Source of the DNA: Bremerella sp. JC817
GTDB lineage: Bacteria; Planctomycetota; Planctomycetia; Pirellulales; Pirellulaceae
Direction: 5' to 3'
Length of the DNA stretch: 64,000 nucleotides
NCBI RefSeq assembly: GCF_040718835.1
Contig: NZ_JBFEFG010000280.1
Location: forward strand, 806,001 to 870,000
The position numbers and the translations under genes were made by a program. This document shows, in pieces, positions 57,089 through 64,000 of the stretch (positions are counted from its first letter, which is position 1; the number at the start of each line of letters is the position of its first letter). The notes under the pieces were generated by a model. It was not told the origin of the DNA, searched no databases, and worked only from the letters and a program-made list of their open reading frames with translations.

Positions 57089-58525
57089 GTGCAGCACGAA
57101 TTGCGAAAGCTGGCAGATCGGCAGACACGACGAACATTCCTCGGTTCCGCAGGGGTGTCGGTCGGAGCGTTGGCCTTGCATGCGCTTTCCGCGCCCAAGG
57201 TCTGGGGAAGTGAAGGGGAGTTGCCGCACTTTCAACCGAAGGTGAAGCGTGTCATCTATCTTTGCCAGTCGGGGGCTCCTTCGCAGCACGATCTATTCGA
57301 CTACAAGCCAGAGCTTAAGCGACTGCAGGGTCAAGAAATTCCCGACTCGATCCGCATGGGACAGCGTCTGACGACGATGACCAAGGATCAAGATTCATTG
57401 CCACTCACGCCGACCAAGTTCGCCTTCCGTCAGCATGGCAAAGCAGGAATGTGGTTCAGCGAACTGGTGCCGCATCAGGCCGGTATCGCCGACCAGATGT
57501 GCCGCATTCGTTCGATGCATACCGATGCAATCAATCACGATCCTGGCATGACGCTGCTAATGACTGGGCATCAACTGCCAGGACGGCCGAGCCTGGGAAG
57601 TTGGTTGAGCTATGGGCTGGGAAGCGAAAATGAAGAGCTGCCGGCGTTTGTCGTGTTGGTCTCGCACGGTAGTGCCAAGCTGAATCAACAGCCGGTGTTC
57701 GATCGTCTGTGGTCGAGCGGTTTCCTGCCCTCGCGGTATCAGGGCGTTCGCTTCCGCAGCAATGGCGACCCGGTGCTGTACCTCAACAATCCTGGCGGTA
57801 TCTCGGCGAAGGATCGTCGTCAGGCACTCGATACGCTGGCGGCAATGAACCAACAGCAATCGCAGCTCGTAGGTGATCCGGAAATCGAAAGCCGGATTGC
57901 TCAATACGAGATGGCGTATCGCATGCAGATGTCGATCCCTGGCCTTACGGATATGACGAGCGAGCCGGAGTCGGTTTTTCAAGCGTATGGCGAAGACGCA
58001 CGTCGCCCTGGAAGCTACGCAGCCAACTGCTTGCTCGCCCGAAGGCTGGCGGAACGGGGCGTGCGTTTCATTCAGTTGATGCATCGCGGGTGGGATCAGC
58101 ATCGCAGCTTGAACAGCGAGCTGACCCTGCAATGCCGCGACACCGATCAGGCCTCGGCCGCCTTGGTGAACGATCTGGCCCGCTTAGGGCTGCTGGAAGA
58201 TACCTTGATCGTGTGGGGTGGCGAGTTCGGACGAACCGCCTTCGCCCAGGGAAGCATCGAACGCGACGACTATGGGCGCGATCATCACAGCCGCTGCTTC
58301 ACCATGTGGTTGGCTGGCGGCGGTGTAAAGGCTGGTTACGAACTCGGTGCGACCGATGAACTGGGGTACAACATTACGGAAGACCCGGTCCACGTGCATG
58401 ACCTCAATGCGACGCTGCTGCATCTGTTGGGGATCGACCACAAACGCTTCACCTATCGCTTCCAGGGACGCGACTTCCGGTTGACCGACGTGCATGGCAA
58501 CGTGGTACGGAAGATTCTTAGTTAA
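57089..58525 (+). CDS. DUF1501 protein, Tat-exported
   Basis: A 478-residue protein from GTG 57089, coupled to the preceding cytochrome (4 bp gap). The twin-arginine motif is 'RQTRRTFLGSAGVSVGALAL'. The DUF1501 body, alkaline-phosphatase-like, has 'VIYLCQSGAPSQHDLFDYKP', 'HDPGMTLLMTGHQLPGRPSL', 'LVSHGSAKLNQQPVF', 'IVWGGEFGRTAFAQG' and 'RDHHSRCFTMWLAGGGVK'. The His and Asp residues suggest a metal site. Together with PSD1-type cytochromes these form one of the most repeated gene pairs in planctomycete genomes. Function unproven; sulfatase-like hydrolysis of cell-surface polymer has been proposed. Confidence 0.93.
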   Translation: MQHELRKLADRQTRRTFLGSAGVSVGALALHALSAPKVWGSEGELPHFQPKVKRVIYLCQSGAPSQHDLFDYKPELKRLQGQEIPDSIRMGQRLTTMTKDQDSLPLTPTKFAFRQHGKAGMWFSELVPHQAGIADQMCRIRSMHTDAINHDPGMTLLMTGHQLPGRPSLGSWLSYGLGSENEELPAFVVLVSHGSAKLNQQPVFDRLWSSGFLPSRYQGVRFRSNGDPVLYLNNPGGISAKDRRQALDTLAAMNQQQSQLVGDPEIESRIAQYEMAYRMQMSIPGLTDMTSEPESVFQAYGEDARRPGSYAANCLLARRLAERGVRFIQLMHRGWDQHRSLNSELTLQCRDTDQASAALVNDLARLGLLEDTLIVWGGEFGRTAFAQGSIERDDYGRDHHSRCFTMWLAGGGVKAGYELGATDELGYNITEDPVHVHDLNATLLHLLGIDHKRFTYRFQGRDFRLTDVHGNVVRKILS

Positions 58526-58540
58526 GCGCCTTCGCAGCGG

Positions 58541-59170
58541 CTAGGCCCACACCATCCACCACGGACGCTTCACGACGTGCGGCTTCGCCTTGAAGGGGCG
58601 ATGCTTGGCACATGCATTGATGGCCCGTTCCAGGTAACAGCCATCCAGATGAGCGTCGGTCATGGTAGCATCGGTGAAGTTGGCTTCGTCGACCTTTGCG
58701 TGCGAAAGATCGGCTCGCTCTAGATTGGACCCACGCAAATCGGTTCGCGTCAGGTTGGCCTTTAGCATGTCGCATCGCAAATCGCACATGCTGAGATCCG
58801 CTTCGACAAGTCGAGCGCCGCTCAGGTTGCAATTGTGCAGCTTGGCATAGCGAAGATTGGCTTTGGTCAAGTTGACGTTCTGCATCGACGAGTCATTCAA
58901 GATGGCATCGGTCATCACGACGCCGGTCATGTTGGCTCCGTCGAAACAGGCATGCTTGACGCTGGCACCCATGAAGGTGGCGCCTTCCAGGTCGGACTTC
59001 TCGAACGAGGCTTCGTCCAGATTGTCGCTGTCGAAAACGCAGCCGCGAAGAACTAATCGAGACAGGTCGGCGCCCGCCAGGTTTTTACCCACGAGCTTGG
59101 CACCTGCCAGCGAGTCTGCATCAACTTCATACAGAACTTCGCCGGTAGCGCGATGCTTGATCTGAATCAT
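58541..59170 (-). CDS. Pentapeptide-repeat protein
   Basis: A 209-residue protein from ATG 59170 (GGGAG 7 nt upstream). After a short start ('IQIKHRATGEVLYEVDADSL') the A(D/N)Lxx repeat runs for about 27 units: 'LSRLVLRGCVF', 'ANMTGVVMTDAIL', 'ANLRYAKLHNCNLSGARL', 'ADLSMCDLRCDMLKANLT'. It folds as a right-handed four-sided beta-helix. It is cytosolic, with no signal peptide. Some relatives (MfpA, Qnr) mimic DNA and protect gyrase, but most have unknown roles, and the surface here is not clearly acidic. Convergent with the DUF1501 gene. Confidence 0.9.
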   Translation of the reverse strand: MIQIKHRATGEVLYEVDADSLAGAKLVGKNLAGADLSRLVLRGCVFDSDNLDEASFEKSDLEGATFMGASVKHACFDGANMTGVVMTDAILNDSSMQNVNLTKANLRYAKLHNCNLSGARLVEADLSMCDLRCDMLKANLTRTDLRGSNLERADLSHAKVDEANFTDATMTDAHLDGCYLERAINACAKHRPFKAKPHVVKRPWWMVWA

Positions 59171-59543
59171 GGCGTCACTCCCAGAAATGAAACTGGCCAA
59201 GGATTTGGGGTGTCACATCAAGAAGAACGTTCGCTCTTCCGACGTAAACCGACGCCTCGTCTTGTATGTCCCGTAGATGAAAAACCGACAGACGTGTCTT
59301 GCGTCGAGGGCTCTTCTGGTTGAATAGGAATGTGGCAGGAGAGTTCTGGTGAAGATCGAAAATCTTTTCGCATCACCTTCTCTCACTCTACCCACTTTGT
59401 TCTTCGTCACAAAGAACAAAATATGACAAAGGAACAAATTATGTCATCGGAGCGTTAGTAGGGTGCCGTTTGTGGCGAACGCTCATTCCGCGGGAATTAC
59501 GGTGAATCGTCGAGCAGAGGGGCACTCTGGAGATGGGGTGCCC
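59171..59543. other. Intergenic region with stacked inverted repeats
   Basis: A 373-bp gap upstream of the pentapeptide gene and downstream of hemW (both minus strand). It holds two adjacent inverted repeats at 59396-59420 and 59423-59447. No supported ORF is present. Confidence 0.55.
59396..59447. promoter_or_regulatory. Two adjacent inverted repeats, possible operators
   Basis: TTTGTTCTT/AAGAACAAA with a 7-nt spacer (59396-59420) is followed after 2 bp by ATGACA/TGTCAT with a 13-nt spacer (59423-59447). AACAAA recurs in both. The local sequence is AT-rich and lies about 230-280 bp upstream of the pentapeptide gene. Operator function is an inference. Confidence 0.4.
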
Positions 59544-60671
59544 TTATAAGAGTTCGATAGATATCGAATCACTTACTAGTAGACCTTCGCGCGTTAACTT
59601 TAAGCGATCATGGTCATGGATTAAGAGGCCGATGGCCAAAAACTGGTCAATTTCGGTTCCGCACAACTCCCACGGAGTCATGCCAGTATCCTGCTGGAAG
59701 GTGGGAATGTGTATGCCATCGATCATCCTTAGGCCGAACACGAGTCGTTCGCGCGCTTTCATTTCATCGGTCAGCGTTTCCTGCTCTGCCACGGGAGAGT
59801 GGCCTTGTTGCATCCGCCGGATATAGGTGGTCGTACTGCGATGATTGGTCTCGCGCTGCATCCCGATATGACGCGATGCACCAGGGCCAGCGGCGAAGTA
59901 TCGCTTGCCGAGCCAATACTGCTGATTGTGGCGGCTCTCGAAACCGGGCAGCGCGAAGTTCGAGACCTCGTAGTGGCGTCGCCCGGCGGCGGTAAGGTGT
60001 TCGATCGCAGCCAGGTACATGTCGCGCTGCAGTTCTTCGTCCGCCTCGTGAAGCTGTTGATGCTCGCGGCGACTCCAGAAGGTGGTCCCTTTCTCGAACG
60101 TCAGGCCATAGGTCGAAAGATGTGGGGCACCGAGTGCGATGGCGGACTGCAGATCGTTCTCCCACTCGGCCAGTGTTTCATTTGGAGCGGCGAAGATCAG
60201 ATCCATCCCAATGTTCGGGATCTTGGCCAACAACAAGTTGGCGGCACGCTCGACGATGGCTCGGTTATGATCGCGCTCCAGCAGTTTGAGCTTGGCGTCG
60301 TGAAACGACTGCACACCGAGGCTCACGCGGTTCACGCCGGCGTCATACAGCAGTTGAACTTTCTCGGCAGTGATGTCGATCGGGTTCGCTTCAACGCTCA
60401 GCTCGGCTCCTTCCGCCAGCGGGAACCATTGCCGGGCCAGGTTTAAAAGCCGCGACAGTTCTGGCAGCGAGAGATGCGTCGGCGTACCGCCACCGAGAAA
60501 GATGGTGTCGACTTCGTGTGGTTGGCCAAGCTGCTGAAGTTCAGCCTCGATCGCGTCGAGGTAAGCCCCTGTCAGGTCGTCGCGACCGGCGACGACAGTG
60601 AAGTTGCAGTAGCCGCAGCGATGCGTGCAGAAGGGGACGTGAAGGTACGCACTGCGAGGAGCTTCAAGCAT
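59544..60671 (-). CDS. hemW: HemW-like radical SAM heme chaperone
   Basis: A 375-residue radical SAM protein. The Fe-S motif C-x3-C-x2-C is 'PFCTHRCGYCNF' (C15, C19, C22). 'DTIFLGGGTPTHLSLPELS', 'LSVEANPIDITAEKV', 'NRVSLGVQSFHDAKL' and 'NIGMDLIFAAPNETLAEWE' are typical of HemW. The fourth Cys that distinguishes true coproporphyrinogen oxidase HemN (CxxxCxxCxC) is absent: the sequence reads C-N-F. HemW delivers heme to target proteins. Second to last in a likely minus-strand operon, 9 bp after the MBL gene. Confidence 0.92.
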   Translation of the reverse strand: MLEAPRSAYLHVPFCTHRCGYCNFTVVAGRDDLTGAYLDAIEAELQQLGQPHEVDTIFLGGGTPTHLSLPELSRLLNLARQWFPLAEGAELSVEANPIDITAEKVQLLYDAGVNRVSLGVQSFHDAKLKLLERDHNRAIVERAANLLLAKIPNIGMDLIFAAPNETLAEWENDLQSAIALGAPHLSTYGLTFEKGTTFWSRREHQQLHEADEELQRDMYLAAIEHLTAAGRRHYEVSNFALPGFESRHNQQYWLGKRYFAAGPGASRHIGMQRETNHRSTTTYIRRMQQGHSPVAEQETLTDEMKARERLVFGLRMIDGIHIPTFQQDTGMTPWELCGTEIDQFLAIGLLIHDHDRLKLTREGLLVSDSISIELL

Positions 60672-60680
60672 GGCACGACA

Positions 60681-61520
60681 TCAGAGCCACAAGTGAAGTC
60701 GGCCATCCAGCATGCCGGGCAGCTTCGACTTGACGTGCTCTTGGATCTGGTGGTTGTTGTACCGGGTACTGAAGTGTGAGGCGATCACCTTCTGATTCTT
60801 GAAGCGGTCTTGCCGGGCCACGACGTCGTCGAGATGGATGTGACCCATCTTGTGGATCTTTTCCTTGCGATGATCTGGTGCGACGAAGGTCATCTCCATG
60901 ATCAGGATGTCGGCTTCGTAGAACTCTGGAGCTTCGTCCATCGCTTCGGCCCGGCTGTCGCCCAGGTAAGCCAGCAGCGGATGCCGATGTTCCTCAGTGA
61001 CTTCCGTTCCGGAGAGTCGCAGGTCGCGGATCTGATCGCCGGGCAGGCTTTGAAATTCGGGCTTCAGTTTGCGGCGTCGCTGCGAAACGATGTAACCGAC
61101 CGAAGGAACCGTATGCTTGGTCGCATAAACGTTGACGACCAGTTCGCGCGAGAGCTCGATCTCTTGTCCTGGCACGACAGGTTCGAGCGTGCATGGCATC
61201 TTGCCGCGGTCGAGTCGGCTGAACGCCTTGAGTACCTGTAGCGCCGGATTGATGGCGACCTCGGGCATGTAGATCACCGGAGGAGGCATTTTCATCAGTC
61301 GTCGCCGTGAGACATAAACGGGCAACGCGGCGATGTGATCGAGATGCGTGTGCGAGATGAACCAGGTGGCGGTGCCCATGAAATCCCAGGGCTGCAGGCC
61401 GAGATCGAAGCCGAGCTTCATCTCCGGGATTCGCCAATAGGTCTGCACGGCCGCGCGGGAATACCCTTCGATCGTCAGTCCGTTGAATTCGAGTTTCCGC
61501 AGCGGGGCGTTGTCTAGCAT
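60681..61520 (-). CDS. MBL-fold hydrolase, ribonuclease Z-like
   Basis: A 279-residue metallo-beta-lactamase-fold protein. The metal-binding motif is 'FISHTHLDHIAALP' (H57, H59, D61, H62). 'VYATKHTVPSVGYIV' has the third metal His and 'YLGDSRAEAM' the bridging Asp. 'MGHIHLDDVV' and 'VIASHFSTRYNNHQI' match tRNase Z-like C-terminal motifs. Its overall pattern is nearer to the RNase Z/cAMP phosphodiesterase group than to lactamases. A tRNA 3'-end role is possible but not shown. No signal peptide. Lies between scpA and hemW. Confidence 0.88.
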   Translation of the reverse strand: MLDNAPLRKLEFNGLTIEGYSRAAVQTYWRIPEMKLGFDLGLQPWDFMGTATWFISHTHLDHIAALPVYVSRRRLMKMPPPVIYMPEVAINPALQVLKAFSRLDRGKMPCTLEPVVPGQEIELSRELVVNVYATKHTVPSVGYIVSQRRRKLKPEFQSLPGDQIRDLRLSGTEVTEEHRHPLLAYLGDSRAEAMDEAPEFYEADILIMEMTFVAPDHRKEKIHKMGHIHLDDVVARQDRFKNQKVIASHFSTRYNNHQIQEHVKSKLPGMLDGRLHLWL

Positions 61521-61646
61521 GATGTCAAAAGGGTATCGGTGGTTGGCAAATCACTTGACGACAGGCAAGCCGATCTCGTGGCGAGGTTCGTGTGCCAGCG
61601 AACTAATGCCGCCGGAAACGTGGGACCCGCATCGGTCAGGAAAGGT

Positions 61647-62429
61647 TCAGTCGGTGGTCAGCTTTCCCGAGTTGTATTCGTCGACGTCTTCGAACTGAAC
61701 TTCGTTCTGGAATCCTTCGCCGGCGGTAATCCAGATGTCTTGGTCGTCCTCGTCCTGGTGGGCCAGCGTATTATAGTGCCGAATCAGTTCCAGTAGGGCG
61801 AGGAAGATGCCAATGATGCGAGTCTTCTGGGCATCTGGCGGAAAAAGAGTATGAAAACGTACCTTCCCCTCGTCGACGATCCGCTGATGGAGGTACTTCA
61901 TGTGGACGCGAATCGGGGTGTCGTCGTACACAATGTTGGTCGGCTGCTGCGCCTTGTTATCGCGTAGCAAGCGATTGAGGGCGCTCACCAGGTCCCATAG
62001 TTCGACCTCGTTGATCGGCTGGTCGGCCATGTCGACTTTGCGGGGAGGTAAGTCGTCGGCCACACGGGTAAAGCGGCGCTGCCAGTTGCGGCCCTGATCT
62101 TCGAGCAAGCTGGCGGCGTCTTTGAAGCGTTTGTATTCCAGGAGACGTTCGACGAGCTGTTCGCGCGGGTCGTCGATTTCTTCTTCGTCGGCGTCTTCGA
62201 CTTGCGGCAGGACCAGCTTCGATTTGATCTCGATCAGCGTGCTGGCCATCTCCAGAAAGTCGGCCACGCTGTTCACGTCCAGCGCCTTCAAGATCTCCAG
62301 GTATTGCAGGTACTGCTGGGTAACCTGGGCGATCGGGATATCGACGATATCGAGCTCGTGCTTACGGACCAGGTACAGAAGCAGATCGAGTGGCCCGCGA
62401 TAGATCGGGATTTCAACTCGAAAGTTCAT
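61647..62429 (-). CDS. scpA: Segregation and condensation protein A
   Basis: A 260-residue kleisin from ATG 62429 (AAGG 8 nt upstream; an in-frame ATG at 62498 lacks family support). The N-terminal SMC-neck-binding domain has 'VEIPIYRGPLDLLLYLVRKH' and 'IVDIPIAQVTQQYL'. 'VADFLEMASTLIEIKSKLVLP' follows, then the acidic linker 'EDADEEEIDD' and the C-terminal winged helix ('VRFHTLFPPDAQKTRIIGIF'). It bridges SMC heads in the condensin complex. Its usual partner scpB is not visible in the window. Confidence 0.93.
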   Translation of the reverse strand: MNFRVEIPIYRGPLDLLLYLVRKHELDIVDIPIAQVTQQYLQYLEILKALDVNSVADFLEMASTLIEIKSKLVLPQVEDADEEEIDDPREQLVERLLEYKRFKDAASLLEDQGRNWQRRFTRVADDLPPRKVDMADQPINEVELWDLVSALNRLLRDNKAQQPTNIVYDDTPIRVHMKYLHQRIVDEGKVRFHTLFPPDAQKTRIIGIFLALLELIRHYNTLAHQDEDDQDIWITAGEGFQNEVQFEDVDEYNSGKLTTD

Positions 62430-62498
62430 CAGTTGTACCTTGTCTGTCGTCGACGTAAGATCCCCGGCGGTAAGTCCGGTCGGGGGAGGTGGAATCAA

Positions 62499-64000
62499 TT
62501 ATTCCTCCTCGTCGTCCCCACCGGAAGGGAAATGGGTGGTCCAGCCGTCGATTTGGTCGTGAACTTCTTCCAGTGAGAGTTTCCTCAGCGGAATAGCTTC
62601 GCTAGGCTGCCACGATTCGTTGTCGCTGGAGAAGCTAGCGTCGAGCTCGACTTTGGTCACTTCTTCGTCCAAGGCCTTCAGCCAGGTGGGGATATCAAGC
62701 CCCACGCCGCTGGGTTCTTCGACCAGGGCTTCCGCTTCGTCGTAAAGCAGCTTGAAGGCGACGTTTGCCTCGTCACTGCCCATGTGGACCATCGCCTGAG
62801 AAACGAGCGAGCAAATCCGATCGACTGCCAGCGGACGAACGAATCGCTCTTTAATGCGGTCGGCGACGGTCGGCATTTGCATGGCATATTCACGCTGCAA
62901 CTCCCGCAGACGACGAACATACTTCTCGGCTTCGTCCTCGATCCGATCGGCGAGGGCCTTCCGCCACATCTGGGCTGCTTCGGCGTGCCCGGTCCGGACC
63001 AGCACTTCGTGCGTCATGACAATCGGCTTCAAGTTCCACGACACGCGGTCGTAGGCCGTTCGCAGTCGCAGGAAGTCGAGGAACATATACAAGTATTCGC
63101 CGCGATCGCTCTGCGTGGTGGTGCTGTTGTAGTCGCGATACTCTGGGAAGTTCTCGAGGACCGCTTCAATCACCATGCTGAAGCAGGCGATCGACTCGGT
63201 GCGATTGATGTTCGTGCCCATCGCCTGGATGAACAGAGGCCAGTGATCTTCCGGCCATTGCTGGCGAACCTTCTCGATCCAGGTCTCGACTCCGCCATGC
63301 AGAATGCTGCGGATGTTGCCTCGATTGAAGAAGTGCTGCGTGAAGAGGTCGCCGCCATAACGCTGGATAAACGCTTGAACCAGCTTCCATTGGTTCGGGT
63401 CGGCAAACTTCTCGACGGCCGACAGTCGCAATGTTCGGCTGTGATTGAGCCAGACGATCAGCAAGTTCTGCGTTACATGCTCCAGGCATTCGACCAACGC
63501 GTTATCGAGTTCCTGGCCACCCTCTTTGGCGACTTCCCAGCTTTCCGACGAGGCAACCACGGCGTCGATAATCGCCAGGAAGCCGGTCTCGAAAAGGGCA
63601 TCGAATTCGGTGATCGCTCCCGGACCGATCGGGTTGTCGTTTTCCATCTTGCGAGCCGTGTCGAGCAGTTGCCGCGACAGGTCGTATTGGCCGACGCGTG
63701 GCAACCAATGCAGCAACTCGCGAATGGTCGACTGGCGAACGCGGGTCGAGACAATCCGCAGCGGACCGCCACGCTTGGCAATCGGTACGTAAAGGAGCGG
63801 TTTGTCTTTCAGCGTGTTAAGCAGCGGTGGAAAGTGTTCTTGAACCGCATCGGTATCGCCGGCAAGGATCGCGGCGAACAGATCGACGGCCAAGGTCTGT
63901 TCGGCACCGATTTCTTTCTCGAGGTTCTCTAGCGACTGCTTATGTTCCGGAGCCACGGCCGCAACGGCGGACGACAGAATTCGTGCGGCCGAAGCGGTGC
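62499..64000 (-). CDS. Large helical hypothetical protein (N-terminus beyond right edge)
   Basis: At least 499 residues; the frame is open to the right edge with no stop. A GTG at 63956 is possible but has no ribosome binding site, and Ala/Ser-rich coding sequence continues upstream, so the true start is probably outside. The protein is cytosolic-looking and mainly helical, for example 'QTLAVDLFAAILAGDTDAVQEH', of which the first 20 lie near residue 20 from the GTG, and 'KYVRRLRELQREYAMQMP'. It ends in an acidic tail 'GGDDEEE'. I do not recognise a family. It lies 70 bp before scpA on the same strand, so co-transcription is likely. Confidence 0.75.
   Translation of the reverse strand, partial: TASAARILSSAVAAVAPEHKQSLENLEKEIGAEQTLAVDLFAAILAGDTDAVQEHFPPLLNTLKDKPLLYVPIAKRGGPLRIVSTRVRQSTIRELLHWLPRVGQYDLSRQLLDTARKMENDNPIGPGAITEFDALFETGFLAIIDAVVASSESWEVAKEGGQELDNALVECLEHVTQNLLIVWLNHSRTLRLSAVEKFADPNQWKLVQAFIQRYGGDLFTQHFFNRGNIRSILHGGVETWIEKVRQQWPEDHWPLFIQAMGTNINRTESIACFSMVIEAVLENFPEYRDYNSTTTQSDRGEYLYMFLDFLRLRTAYDRVSWNLKPIVMTHEVLVRTGHAEAAQMWRKALADRIEDEAEKYVRRLRELQREYAMQMPTVADRIKERFVRPLAVDRICSLVSQAMVHMGSDEANVAFKLLYDEAEALVEEPSGVGLDIPTWLKALDEEVTKVELDASFSSDNESWQPSEAIPLRKLSLEEVHDQIDGWTTHFPSGGDDEEE

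Noticed and set aside
58541..59170. Qnr/MfpA-type gyrase-protecting protein
   Set aside because: Pentapeptide repeats alone are not enough; no characteristic dimerisation module or loops could be recognised, and gyrA is 19 kb away.

Overview
The window comes from a planctomycete, most likely of the Pirellulaceae type (Blastopirellula/Bremerella/Rhodopirellula-like). That placement is inferred from gene content. The window holds planctomycete-specific cytochrome/dehydrogenase-like modules (DUF1592 + DUF1552, and DUF1549/DUF1553 + DUF1501), a Cys-type sulfatase, many secreted HEAT, TPR or PPC-domain proteins and an RFxLRTLL-type membrane-anchored protein. It reads as stable chromosome. I see no rRNA, tRNA, CRISPR array, insertion sequence or prophage. 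One AT-rich gap (16653-17169) breaks the otherwise GC-rich composition.

Layout. 1-9.5 kb: secreted accessory proteins (a PPC-domain protein cut by the left edge, a TPR protein with 20 DPFG motifs, a small exported protein, a HEAT/TPR protein), a DUF2237 protein, a DNase I-fold protein and a 20-Cys copper-storage four-helix protein. 9.5-16.7 kb: a SUMF1-domain protein, a PolB-type exonuclease with an MGT-type glycosyltransferase, peptidase T, a GT2 glycosyltransferase and a helix-hairpin-helix/HTH protein. 16.7-26.5 kb: an AT-rich gap with an orphan terminator, then a flavin monooxygenase, sulfatase, YCII protein, DUF4038 glycosidase-like protein, tandem TerB-like genes, a CaCA exchanger, an SRPBCC-effector-binding fusion and an ArsR regulator. 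26.8-36.5 kb: a DUF2254 membrane protein, a two-gene compatible-solute ABC transporter with fused permease and binding protein, a methyltransferase, a prenyltransferase-repeat protein, a lone groES, a small membrane protein, an endonuclease III relative, a CPBP protease and a DUF6924-like protein.

36.8-46.2 kb is the housekeeping core. gyrA is followed after 5 bp by gmd and rmd (GDP-6-deoxy-mannose synthesis, GTGA overlap). On the opposite strand are coaX-obg (TAATG overlap), rpmA without rplU, a secreted hypothetical protein and nadA. 46.5-49.8 kb holds a compact FabZ-like / ACP / FabZ-like / KAS set closed by a strong terminator. 50-58.5 kb holds two consecutive planctomycete cytochrome-plus-Tat-protein pairs. 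58.5-64 kb, all on the minus strand, holds a pentapeptide-repeat protein, hemW, an MBL-fold hydrolase, scpA and a large hypothetical protein open at the right edge.

The best candidates for something undescribed are four. First is the exported DPFG-repeat protein. Second is the specialised acyl-ACP cassette with hairpins on both sides of the ACP gene. Third is the AT-rich gap that ends in a terminator with no gene before it. Fourth is the unrecognised HhH/HTH protein. GyrA also departs from the usual residues in its quinolone-binding region.
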